64,000 nt of DNA, taken from Pseudoxanthomonas sp. YR558. Lineage in GTDB: Bacteria > Pseudomonadota > Gammaproteobacteria > Xanthomonadales > Xanthomonadaceae. Under the pieces are notes generated by a model. The model worked only from the letters and a program-made list of their open reading frames with translations, did not search any database and was not told where the DNA came from. The first letter of the stretch is position 1. Every line of letters starts with the position of its first letter. The stretch covers positions 1,957,501-2,021,500 of the forward strand of contig NZ_FPCI01000001.1 of assembly GCF_900116385.1 (NCBI RefSeq), written 5' to 3'. The translations under genes and the position numbers were made by a program. Shown here in pieces: positions 49,526 through 60,182 of this stretch.

Positions 49526-49843
49526 TCAGCCGCGCGGACCTAGCAAGCCGATCCGCCGGAACCACATCTCCAGCGGCACGGTCACCAGCGGCGGCACGGC
49601 AACGATCAATGCCAGCAGCGCGGCCCACCAAGGCCAGCGCAGTCGCAACGCGGACAGCGCGGTGACCACGACATAGAACAGGAACGCTCCACCATGCAGC
49701 GGCCCGAAGATCTTCACGCCCAGGTCGTTGCCGACGGCGCTGTACTTGAACGCCATGCCGATCAGCAGACCGGCCCAGGTGAATCCTTCAAGGAAGGCAG
49801 CGACAGCAAACAGGCGCCCGGCGGGCGCAAGGGGTCGGGACAT
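49526..49843 (-). CDS. DUF3817 membrane protein
   Basis: A 105-residue protein with three membrane helices (about 10-30, 48-66 and 72-92). The block FLEGFTWAGLLIGMAFKY followed by GPLHGGAFLFYVV is characteristic of DUF3817. No molecular function is established. It is the last core-like gene before the AT-richer restriction-modification island. Confidence 0.85.
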   Translation of the reverse strand: MSRPLAPAGRLFAVAAFLEGFTWAGLLIGMAFKYSAVGNDLGVKIFGPLHGGAFLFYVVVTALSALRLRWPWWAALLALIVAVPPLVTVPLEMWFRRIGLLGPRG

Positions 49844-49917
49844 GCAGGAACTCCAGTGAGGGAATGCCGCGACGCGATGGCGGCGGCGACGCTCGCTGGC
49901 GGGGGATTCTAACGAAA

Positions 49918-50748
49918 CTAGGTCTTCTTCTTGCCCGCGTAAATAGCCAAATCTTCTGCAGAAATGCTAGATGCGGGCACCAGTTCATAGTGCTCTTCCG
50001 AGACGACTCTAATGTCACCATCTTGCTCAGTCAGTTCGAACATTGCGATCTTGTTGCTTGTCATGAATTGCGCCGAGACCGGGCGGCAACGCAATGCAGG
50101 AAACTTCTCCCTACAGCAGGCGATATCCTGTTCGGTCTGCTGCCTTCCATGCTTGTCTTTACCGCCTTTTGCTTGAACCGGAACGACGTACTGGCTGCCA
50201 CTGCGATCAATTCCGACGTAAAGCTCGTCGATCTCGATCTGCCCGATGCCTTTAACCGTAGTTCGAAGATGGTTCTGCAAGGACGAGGCCGTTATGCCAA
50301 GAAAGATATCGATGAGCCTGTTGTAGCGTACCTTTGCGAGCAAAGCTTGCTCGTCGCCAAGCGCATGAGCCCCGATGATCTCGGGTGTAGCGTCCGGAAT
50401 CTTGACAACCAGCTGATGCTCTCGCGGCGAGATATTCAAAGGCCTAACAAGTCTGAATTCGTACTTCGACACTCCTGCACCCGAGATTATCCATTCATAA
50501 CCTTCTGGCGCGGTACTCGTGATGGACGTCGGGAGAGTGGCCCTATATTTGAACGAATAGATGGTGTCCCCCTGATTCTTGGGGAGCTCTATTCCTTTCT
50601 CTTCAGCGATCTCGGCGAACTCTTTGCGCTCGAAACCAAATCGCTGCTTCCCCCTCTTATGGTGCCGCCGGAAGACTTCCGAGATGATTTCGGAGTACCG
50701 ATTCGGCGCCTTCTCCTTCTTCACCTTAGGTTCTTTCGCTTTGACCAC
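49918..50748 (-). CDS. Putative type II restriction endonuclease
   Basis: A 276-residue protein that I do not recognise by name. A PD-(D/E)xK-like core is visible: IEIDELYVGID (about 171-181) followed by VVPVQAKGG (QAK, about 192-194). The basic N-terminus is Lys-rich. The GTG start at 50748 has AGGAG overlapping the vsr stop. The vsr-endonuclease order beside a C5 methyltransferase strongly suggests the restriction enzyme of the system. Specificity is unknown; V.XorII/M.XorII of Xanthomonas is a possible but unproven relative. Composition is AT-richer than flanking genes. Confidence 0.7.
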   Translation of the reverse strand: MVKAKEPKVKKEKAPNRYSEIISEVFRRHHKRGKQRFGFERKEFAEIAEEKGIELPKNQGDTIYSFKYRATLPTSITSTAPEGYEWIISGAGVSKYEFRLVRPLNISPREHQLVVKIPDATPEIIGAHALGDEQALLAKVRYNRLIDIFLGITASSLQNHLRTTVKGIGQIEIDELYVGIDRSGSQYVVPVQAKGGKDKHGRQQTEQDIACCREKFPALRCRPVSAQFMTSNKIAMFELTEQDGDIRVVSEEHYELVPASSISAEDLAIYAGKKKT

Positions 50749-50757
50749 TGTCCGCTC

Positions 50758-51162
50758 CTAATCGCCCAAAGCCCTTTGCAACTTTTTGGCCAGCTTGTCC
50801 GGCCGTTTGAGTTCGCATTCCCAAACTATCACAACCTTCCAACCAAGCGCCCTTATCCCTCTACGCTTTCGTGAATCGCGGCTGCGGTTTGTTTCAATCT
50901 TCTCGACCCAATACTTGGTTCGCGACTTGGGCATCTTGGTTCGCTTGCATACGTGGCCATGCCAGAAGCAACCATGCACGAAAACGACCGTGCCGCGGCC
51001 AGGGAGGACGATATCAGGCGTTCCAGGCAGGTCCCTCCGATGCAGGCGGAACCGGTACCCCATCCTGTGCAACATTGATCTGACTTCAATTTCCGGCTTT
51101 GTGTTAGCGCCCCTGATTCGGGACATAAGCCAGCTTCTGCGCTCCGGACTCAGCCTATCCAC
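50758..51162 (-). CDS. vsr: Very-short-patch mismatch endonuclease
   Basis: Nicks beside T:G mismatches that arise from deamination of 5-methylcytosine. The 134-residue protein starts MDRLSPERRSWLMSRIRGAN and carries the catalytic Asp region GTPDIVLPG, FVHGCFWHGHVC (catalytic His and zinc Cys/His) and YWVEKIETNRSRD. GTG 51162 is preferred over TTG 51186 because the family N-terminus begins there and GGGAGG lies upstream. It is the first gene of the vsr-endonuclease unit and is divergent from the methyltransferase. Confidence 0.93.
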   Translation of the reverse strand: MDRLSPERRSWLMSRIRGANTKPEIEVRSMLHRMGYRFRLHRRDLPGTPDIVLPGRGTVVFVHGCFWHGHVCKRTKMPKSRTKYWVEKIETNRSRDSRKRRGIRALGWKVVIVWECELKRPDKLAKKLQRALGD

Positions 51163-51245
51163 GCCCCTGCAGCCTCCCAGTCGCAAGATTTGAGAGAAGT
51201 CGCGACAATGATACCTGCCGCCCTAGGATGGGGCAGGAGGCTCAA

Positions 51246-52619
51246 ATGGACGACCTTTTCCGATCGACTTCTCGACGCTCTCGCCCTATACTCGCGCACA
51301 TGACAAGACCCATCGGAATAGACCTCTTCGCCGGAGCTGGCGGACTCAGCCTAGGCTTCGAACAAGCAGGTTTTGATGTCGTTGCAGCCGTGGAGATTGA
51401 CCCCGTTCACGCGGCGGTCCACGAATTCAACTTCCCTCACTGCGCGGTGATCCCTCGCTCGGTCACCGACCTGACCGGCGACATGATCCGAAAGGCGGCC
51501 GGCATTGGCAGAAAGAAGGTCGATGTCGTGTTCGGCGGCGCCCCATGCCAGGGCTTCTCGTTGATTGGACATCGAGCAATCGATGACCCTCGAAACTCGC
51601 TGGTCAAGGATTTCGTGCGCATCGTTCGCGAATTAGAGTCCGAGTATTTCGTCTTCGAAAACGTGAAGGGCTTGACGGTTGGCAGGCACCGTAAGTTCCT
51701 CGACGAGCTGATCCAAGAATTTTCCGCTGCTGGTTATGACGTCGTCGAAAGCTGGAAGGTTCTCAACGCTTGCGAGTACGGGGTGCCGCAGGACAGGCAG
51801 CGGCTGTTCCTTCTTGGCGCAAAGAAAGGACGCAAGCTGCCCTCCTACCCTGCGCCGATTACGTCGAAGCCTGGCCGCGCCGAAGCTATCCAACCCAGCG
51901 CGCCGACGTGCGCGGACGCCTTGAAGGACTTGCCCGATGCCGAGCGCTTCAAACGGCTCAACGTCAGTGACGAAGTCGAAGTGAAGAAGTGGGGGGCGAC
52001 TAGCGCTTACGGCAAGCTCATGCGCTGCGAAGTTCCCGAAGGGTGGGCGTACGGCTATCAGCGCAAGTGGAATCCCAACTTGCTGACTTCGAGCATGCGC
52101 TCGGAGCATACCGACATCTCCCGAGCCCGATTCGCTGCTACAGAGCCAGGTGAAGTCGAGCCTGTATCCAGGTTCTTCCGACTCCCGTCCGATGGCGTTT
52201 CCAACACGTTGCGAGCTGGAACTGACGCGGCACGTGGGGCGTTCACCAGTCCGCGGCCAATTCACTACAAGTGGAATCGCTGCGTCACAGTGCGCGAAAT
52301 GGCGCGCCTGCATGGGTTTCCGGATTGGTTCCGATTCAATGAAACCAAGTGGCACGGCGCTCGTCAGATCGGTAACTCGGTGCCCCCCCCACTTGCCCGC
52401 GCCGTCGCCTCTGAAGTGTTACGTGCGCTAGGCGCAAAACCGAAGAAGCCTACTCAGCGAATTGATTTGGGAGCCGACACGCTTCTTCGAATGGGAATGA
52501 GCCAGGCGGCCTCCTATTGGGGTATCGCGAACCCCATTGCTCAGCGAGACAGAAAAAGCGGCATCAAGAAGCGCAAGCAAAGCGACATCGATCCAACTCA
52601 GACCTCGATGCGCTTGTGA
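51246..52619 (+). CDS. DNA (cytosine-5) methyltransferase
   Basis: Methylates C5 of cytosine in its recognition site, protecting DNA from the linked endonuclease. The 457-residue protein has motif I DLFAGAGGLSLGFEQAG, motif IV GGAPCQGFS (catalytic Cys about 101), motif VI ENVKGL, motif VIII QDRQRLFLLG and motif X QIGNSVPPPLA. The variable region lies at about 220-345. ATG 51246 is chosen because a perfect AGGAGG is 5 bp upstream; ATG 51228 and 51300 are in frame. No controller protein gene is seen. A terminator follows. Confidence 0.95.
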   Translation: MDDLFRSTSRRSRPILAHMTRPIGIDLFAGAGGLSLGFEQAGFDVVAAVEIDPVHAAVHEFNFPHCAVIPRSVTDLTGDMIRKAAGIGRKKVDVVFGGAPCQGFSLIGHRAIDDPRNSLVKDFVRIVRELESEYFVFENVKGLTVGRHRKFLDELIQEFSAAGYDVVESWKVLNACEYGVPQDRQRLFLLGAKKGRKLPSYPAPITSKPGRAEAIQPSAPTCADALKDLPDAERFKRLNVSDEVEVKKWGATSAYGKLMRCEVPEGWAYGYQRKWNPNLLTSSMRSEHTDISRARFAATEPGEVEPVSRFFRLPSDGVSNTLRAGTDAARGAFTSPRPIHYKWNRCVTVREMARLHGFPDWFRFNETKWHGARQIGNSVPPPLARAVASEVLRALGAKPKKPTQRIDLGADTLLRMGMSQAASYWGIANPIAQRDRKSGIKKRKQSDIDPTQTSMRL

Positions 52620-52653
52620 AAGAAGAGGCGACCTAGGGGTCGTCTCTTCTTTT
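52620..52653 (+). terminator. Rho-independent terminator of the methyltransferase gene
   Basis: GAAGAGGCGACC / GGTCGTCTCTTC forms a 12-bp stem with one G-T pair and a TAGG loop, then TTTT. It marks the right edge of the island. Confidence 0.85.
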
Positions 52654-52692
52654 CAACACTAGTGGCTAACGCCAACCCCAATCTAGCCAGCA

Positions 52693-53787
52693 TCACTCTT
52701 GCAGCCCTAAGAAAATGCGAAGGCGCTCCAACTCCGCTTTAAGCGCAGCACGAAACGCCGTATCCCTCGGCCCATATCCCTCCACATACCCAAACGTCGA
52801 CCTTAGCTCCCCCTCGACCACACTGAGATTCGCCCACCCGATCACCCGGTCACCCCACAGCACCGGTAGCGCGTAATACCCCAGCTTCCGCTTCGGTGCC
52901 GGCGTGTACGCCTCGAAGCGGTACGTCCAGCCCCAGAACATCTCGAAGCGACGCCGGTCCCACACCACCGGATCGAACGGCGTCAGCAGGCGCACCTGGT
53001 CGTCCGGCTTCCAGCGCCGCGAACGCGGATCCTCGTCCGCCGGCCAGTACCAGTCCACCCCGTCGACCCGTGCCGTACCCAAGCGCTGGCGCGCACGCTT
53101 CAACGCCGCCGCACGCAGGCCCGTCCACTGCGGCACGCCGCTACGCAGATAACCCAGCAACTGGCCGAGACTGGCCGCCGGCAAAGGCGCGTACTTGTTG
53201 ACGATGATGTCGAGCAACGCATCCAGCCGTGCCTCCGCATCGGACATCGCGACCGGCGTCGCGTCGCCGATGCGTGGCGCATAGACCCGCGTACCACCCT
53301 CGCGTCGCGCGACCCGCAACATGCCGCGGTAGTGCAAGCCGTCCAGCAACTGCGTGCTCGCGTTCGACGAACCACCGAACCAGTTGGTCGTTTTGCCATG
53401 CCCGAAATGCGCATCCACCTCGCGCGGATGCGCGGTACCGCGTTCGCTGACGAACTCCAGTACCGCGCGCGCCTGCTTCCAGCGCGCGGGCGTCCATGCT
53501 TCGCGGGCCGTGCGCGGATGCATCAGCTGGTGATGCGCGCGCGGCAGGAAACCGTAGTTGACGAAGAAGTCTTCTTCCAGCGGCAGGCGTGGATACCGCC
53601 GCTCCAGGTCGCCGGCGCGATAGCCGGCGACGCGGTGGCGCAGGGTCAGGTCCTGCGCGCGTGCCGGCGCCCGGATCGGGTCCGCCTGCACGAAACCCAG
53701 CCGCTGGATCGCCCGTGGCAGGGTGGTCGGTTTGAACAGGCTGCGGGCGATGGCATAGCGGCGCAGGTGATCCCCTGTCAGCGCCAT
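52693..53787 (-). CDS. YcaQ/AlkX-like winged-helix DNA glycosylase
   Basis: A 364-residue HTH_42-family protein. Family members unhook interstrand cross-links or remove alkylated bases. The catalytic-type QxD is visible in LGFVQADPIRAPARAQDL (Gln about 33), which fits the YcaQ (QxD) rather than the AlkZ (QxQ) class. Later blocks include EDFFVNYGFLPRAHHQLMHP and LTPFDPVVWDRRRFEMFWGW. It abuts the restriction-modification island but has host-like GC content. It may be co-transcribed after aceE (20 bp). Confidence 0.87.
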   Translation of the reverse strand: MALTGDHLRRYAIARSLFKPTTLPRAIQRLGFVQADPIRAPARAQDLTLRHRVAGYRAGDLERRYPRLPLEEDFFVNYGFLPRAHHQLMHPRTAREAWTPARWKQARAVLEFVSERGTAHPREVDAHFGHGKTTNWFGGSSNASTQLLDGLHYRGMLRVARREGGTRVYAPRIGDATPVAMSDAEARLDALLDIIVNKYAPLPAASLGQLLGYLRSGVPQWTGLRAAALKRARQRLGTARVDGVDWYWPADEDPRSRRWKPDDQVRLLTPFDPVVWDRRRFEMFWGWTYRFEAYTPAPKRKLGYYALPVLWGDRVIGWANLSVVEGELRSTFGYVEGYGPRDTAFRAALKAELERLRIFLGLQE

Positions 53788-53807
53788 GCCGTCACCCGCG
53801 ACCGGGG

Positions 53808-56501
<2,694 letters not shown>

Positions 56502-56721
56502 TCCCACTCCTGTTGCGCCGCGCGTGGGGCGTGGCGTCGCCGATTCTTGTAGACCCTGAAGTGTAACGCACGCACCCCGCGGCAGACCTGGCTACGCAGG
56601 CGTATGGAACGGACACAACGTCGCTGTCCCGGGACAACAAAAGCACCAAAATAAGACCTTTGCCGTATTGCAACATTCCAATGCGCTTATGATCGGCGCA
56701 GGGGGAAGGCTCGGGGGCGGC

Positions 56722-58746
56722 ATGCAAGACGCAGTGCCAGGGAACGTCGTGCCAGATGCTGCCGGTGCCTCGCACTGGCGCAGCAGCCTGCGCACGCGCA
56801 TCGCCGTGTGGGCCGGCCTGGTGAACGTGGTGCTGCTGGTGCTGCTGGTGGTGGCGACGTCGTGGTTCGCGCGCCAGATGATTCTCGACAACGCACGCCG
56901 CGATACCCAGGCCAGCGCGCAGGAAGCCGTGCAACGGCTGGACAACGCGATGCGCGTGGTCACCATCACCACGCACGGCATCTCCGACCTGGTCGGCTCG
57001 GCCAACCTCGCGCCCGACGAACTCACCGCCACCCTGCGTGCGATGGTCAAGGCCACGCCCGGCTGTGCCGGCGGCCTGCTGGTGCTGGAGCCGCGCACGC
57101 GCGACGACACGCCCTTCGCCCGCTATGTGGCGGCGAACGGGCAAGACCGCGACCTCGTCGCCGACGGCTATCCCTATCGCGACCAAGGTTGGTATCAGCG
57201 CACCGTGGCCTCGCCCGGCGGCTGGTGGTCCGAGCCGTACCTCAACCAGACCGCGGGCGCGGTGTGGATGGTCACCTACAACATGCCGCTGCGCGAACCC
57301 GGCCGTGGTGCGCGCACCCGCGGCATGGTCAGCCTGGACCTGCCGCTGGCCAACCTGACCGACATGGTCGAGTCGCTGGCGAACCTGCCGGGGTGGCGGG
57401 TGACGCTGGTGGCTCCGGCCGGCACGCTGGCGCTCAACCCGGAAGTGCCTGTCGACCGGCTGGAAACGCTGGACGATTACATCCGTCGCGCCGGTCGCGC
57501 CGACCTGCAGGAAGCGGCGCAGGCGGTCAGGCTGCGGCGGCCGCTGCGGCACGCGCACGTCGATGCCGTGACCGGCGAGCGGCGCTACACCGTCGTGGAG
57601 CCGGTGGGCGGCACAGGCTGGAACCTGCTGGTCGCGCAGTCGTACGACCTGATCACCGAGCGCCTCAACCAGGCCCTGTGGATGCTCGCCGCCGTGGGTA
57701 CGCTGCTGGCACTGGTCTGCATGCTGGTGGTGCGCAAGCTGGCGCGCCACATCAGCCAGCCGGTGGAACGGCTCTCGGCCTCCGCCGCGCGCCTGGCCGA
57801 AGGCGACTACGCGATGCCTGTGCCCTACGTGGGCCGGCGCGACGAGGTCGGCCAGATGGCGCGCACGCTGGAACACGCGCGCGGATCGATCCAGCAACAG
57901 TTGCGCGAGATCGAAGACATGACGGCAGCGCGCCAGAAACTGGAGAGCGAGCTGTCCATCGCGCGCGAGATCCAGCAGGCGATGCTGCCACCGGGCCGGG
58001 TGATCGACCGCGAGCAGAGCCACCTGGAAGCCTATGCGCGACTGGAGCCGGCCAAGGCCGTGGGCGGCGACTTCTACAGCTTCATCGAAACCGGCACGGA
58101 CGCGCTCTGGTTCGCCATCGGCGACGTGTCGGACAAGGGCGTGCCGGCGGCATTGTTCATGGCCCGCACGGTGACCGTGCTGGAAGTGGCGGCCAGCAGC
58201 CATGCCCGCCCGGATCGCGTGCTTGCCGAGGCTTCGCGCCGGCTGGTGCAGGGCAACGATGCGTGCATGTTCGCCACCGTGCTGTGCGGGCGCGTGGACG
58301 TGCGTACCGGCGAATGCGTGTTGGCCAGCGCCGGCCACGATGCGCCGTTGCTGCTGCATGCCGACGGTCGCCACGAAACACTGCCGCTGCAACCCGGGCC
58401 ACCGCTGGGGTTCGAGGTCGGCGACGCCTTCCCGCTGTGGTCGGGCCAATTGCCGGCTGGCACGACATTGCTCGCCTGGACCGACGGCATTACCGAGGCG
58501 TTCGATCCCGACAACGTTGCGTTCGGCCCGGAGCGCATCCCCGGCGCGCTGCGCCCGGGCGCGAATGCACGCGAACAGTGCGAAGGGCTGATCACGGCAG
58601 TTCACGCATTTACCGGCAGCGCACCGCAGTCGGACGACATCACGGCCCTGGCCATCCGCCGCCGGCTGGACAGCGCCCCCACTTCCCCCGAAGCTCCGCC
58701 ATCACAGGAGACCACGCATGCAGATGCGACTGTTCATTCCCCGTGA
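56722..58746 (+). CDS. Membrane SpoIIE/RsbU-type PP2C phosphatase with Cache and HAMP domains
   Basis: A sensor phosphatase of 674 residues. A membrane helix (about 27-50) and a second (about 305-330) flank a periplasmic Cache domain (YRDQGWYQRTVASPGGWW, typical of dCache). A HAMP domain (about 330-385) and a coiled coil lead to the PP2C domain (about 395-660): AREIQQAMLPPG, VGGDFYSFIE, IGDVSDKGVPAALFM and QSDDITALAIRRR with the metal-binding Asp residues. It likely dephosphorylates the STAS proteins encoded downstream. The start is uncertain (ATG 56689 possible). It overlaps the next gene by 29 bp. Confidence 0.9.
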   Translation: MQDAVPGNVVPDAAGASHWRSSLRTRIAVWAGLVNVVLLVLLVVATSWFARQMILDNARRDTQASAQEAVQRLDNAMRVVTITTHGISDLVGSANLAPDELTATLRAMVKATPGCAGGLLVLEPRTRDDTPFARYVAANGQDRDLVADGYPYRDQGWYQRTVASPGGWWSEPYLNQTAGAVWMVTYNMPLREPGRGARTRGMVSLDLPLANLTDMVESLANLPGWRVTLVAPAGTLALNPEVPVDRLETLDDYIRRAGRADLQEAAQAVRLRRPLRHAHVDAVTGERRYTVVEPVGGTGWNLLVAQSYDLITERLNQALWMLAAVGTLLALVCMLVVRKLARHISQPVERLSASAARLAEGDYAMPVPYVGRRDEVGQMARTLEHARGSIQQQLREIEDMTAARQKLESELSIAREIQQAMLPPGRVIDREQSHLEAYARLEPAKAVGGDFYSFIETGTDALWFAIGDVSDKGVPAALFMARTVTVLEVAASSHARPDRVLAEASRRLVQGNDACMFATVLCGRVDVRTGECVLASAGHDAPLLLHADGRHETLPLQPGPPLGFEVGDAFPLWSGQLPAGTTLLAWTDGITEAFDPDNVAFGPERIPGALRPGANAREQCEGLITAVHAFTGSAPQSDDITALAIRRRLDSAPTSPEAPPSQETTHADATVHSP

Positions 58747-59155
58747 GCACGCCCGTGTCGACGACCTCAACGCGTCGCTCGAAGCCGTGCTGGCCAACAA
58801 CGGCGTCAGCCGCGCGATCCAGGGCGATGTGCGCCTGATCGTCGAGGAGCTGGCGAGCAATGCGATCGAGCACGGCGACCTTGCCCGCGTCGATGCCGAG
58901 GAACACGAGCTGTGCGTGGACATCGGCATCCGCGACCACCTGTTGACGCTCGAATTCCGCGAGAGCGGCGTCCCGTTCAATCCGCTCGACCAGCCGCCAC
59001 CCGACCTGGACGCCGACATCCTCGACCGCCCCACCGGCGGCCTGGGATTGCACCTGGTGCGGCAGGTGTCGGAAGACGCTCACTACGAACGCGTCGGCAA
59101 CTACAACGTGCTGCGCCTGACGCTGCGCATCCCCACTGAGGAGACTGCATCATGA
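58718..59155 (+). CDS. RsbW-type anti-sigma factor/serine kinase
   Basis: A 145-residue GHKL ATP-binding protein. The N-box is ELASNAIEHGDLA (about 47) and the G-box region is GGLGLHLVRQVSEDA (about 108). RsbW/SpoIIAB proteins hold a sigma factor or other partner and phosphorylate STAS antagonists. AGGAG lies 7 bp before ATG 58718. It overlaps the phosphatase stop and its own stop overlaps the STAS start as ATGA, so all three are coupled. The partner held is unknown. Confidence 0.9.
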   Translation: MQMRLFIPREHARVDDLNASLEAVLANNGVSRAIQGDVRLIVEELASNAIEHGDLARVDAEEHELCVDIGIRDHLLTLEFRESGVPFNPLDQPPPDLDADILDRPTGGLGLHLVRQVSEDAHYERVGNYNVLRLTLRIPTEETAS

Positions 59156-59538
59156 GCCTGGGCATCGACATCCTGCCGCCGGGCAAGGGCAGCCAGCGCG
59201 TGGCCGTCAGCGGCCGCCTGGACACGCACACCTACGAAGACCTGGACGTAGCGCTCGCGCCGATGCTATCGCGCCAGCTGCACTCGCTGGTGCTGGACCT
59301 CTCGGGGCTGGAGTACATCAGCAGCGCCGGCATCCGCTCCATCTTCAAGGCCCGCAAGACACTGGCCCCGCACGGCGGCAAGGTCCTGCTGGTGAACCCG
59401 CAGCCGCAAATCCAGAAGGTGCTGGACATGGTCAAGGCGGTGCCGCTGAACGAGATCTTCTCGTCGACGGCCGAAGCGGATGCCTACCTGGATGCGATGC
59501 AGCGCAAGGTCCTGCAGGCCGACGAGGACGACGACTGA
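59152..59538 (+). CDS. STAS-domain anti-sigma factor antagonist, copy 1
   Basis: A 128-residue STAS protein (RsbV/SpoIIAA type). The phospho-acceptor motif is LEYISSAGIRSIF (Ser about 60). The N-terminus VAVSGRLDTHTYEDLD and the C-terminus ADAYLDAMQRKVLQADEDDD are typical, with an unusually acidic tail. It should bind the RsbW-like kinase when unphosphorylated. It overlaps the kinase gene by 4 bp. Confidence 0.92.
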   Translation: MSLGIDILPPGKGSQRVAVSGRLDTHTYEDLDVALAPMLSRQLHSLVLDLSGLEYISSAGIRSIFKARKTLAPHGGKVLLVNPQPQIQKVLDMVKAVPLNEIFSSTAEADAYLDAMQRKVLQADEDDD

Positions 59539-59641
59539 CAGACGCGGGCCGCGTCGTCTCACTTTTGCTTTACGATCCGACCTCCTCCCCCTCCATACCC
59601 GGGCCACCCCCACCCGGCACATCCGTTGCACGAGATGCCCG

Positions 59642-60025
59642 ATGACATTGGAGATTGAGGTCTACCCGCCGGTGAACGGCAACCAGTACGTGCTGCTCAG
59701 CGGCCGGCTGGACACGCTCAGCTACGCGCAGCTCGACGAAGCGCTGGCGCCGATGCTGGCGGCGCGTCCGCAGGCGCTGGTGCTGGACCTCGCCCACCTG
59801 GACTACATCAGCAGCGCCGGCGTGCGCAGCATCCTGAAGGCGCGCAAGGCCCTGGCGCCGCACGAAGGCCGCCTGCTGGTGGTGCATCCGCAGGAACAGA
59901 TCCGCAAGGTGATCGAGATCGTGCAGGCCGTGCCGATGGACGAGATCTTCGAATCCACCGCCGATGCCGATGCCTACCTGGATGCGTTGCAGCGGCGGAT
60001 CCTCGATGGCGAGGAAGAAACCTGA
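59642..60025 (+). CDS. STAS-domain anti-sigma factor antagonist, copy 2
   Basis: A 127-residue paralogue of the preceding STAS protein, aligning along its full length (LSGRLDTLSYAQLDEALAPM, LDYISSAGVRSILKARKALA and ADAYLDALQRRIL). The phospho-Ser is about residue 60. A 103-bp gap separates it from copy 1, so it could have its own promoter. Only a weak Shine-Dalgarno sequence is visible. Tandem duplication followed by divergence is inferred. A REP pair and a terminator follow. Confidence 0.9.
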   Translation: MTLEIEVYPPVNGNQYVLLSGRLDTLSYAQLDEALAPMLAARPQALVLDLAHLDYISSAGVRSILKARKALAPHEGRLLVVHPQEQIRKVIEIVQAVPMDEIFESTADADAYLDALQRRILDGEEET

Positions 60026-60031
60026 TCGCTT

Positions 60032-60119
60032 TTGTAGGAGCGACGTGAGTCGCGACCGCACGCCGATATACGCCGCGGACGTTTCATTCTCACGGTCGCG
60101 ACTCACGTCGCTCCTACAA
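60032..60119. repeat. Inverted pair of REP elements (GTAG type)
   Basis: A 27-nt arm at 60032-60058, starting TTGTAGGAGCGACGTGAG, has a perfect inverted copy at 60093-60119, with a 34-bp spacer. Each arm holds GTAG plus a small hairpin (GCGAC-GTGA-GTCGC), the form of REP doublets in Stenotrophomonas/Xanthomonas relatives. Confidence 0.8.
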
Positions 60120-60135
60120 CAAACAGGCCCGCAAA

Positions 60136-60163
60136 GAAAAAGCCCCGCATGCGGGGCTTTTTC
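60136..60163. terminator. Bidirectional terminator between the STAS operon and maeB
   Basis: A 28-bp perfect palindrome, GAAAAAGCCCCGCA then TGCGGGGCTTTTTC, has A- and T-runs on both sides, so it can end transcription on both strands. Confidence 0.92.
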
Positions 60164-60182
60164 TCTCCAGGGCTCAGGCCGA

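Noticed and set aside
49844..52692. Target-site duplication or att repeats flanking the restriction island
   Set aside because: Only a trivial 6-nt match (CTAACG) was found near both edges; no integrase or tRNA.
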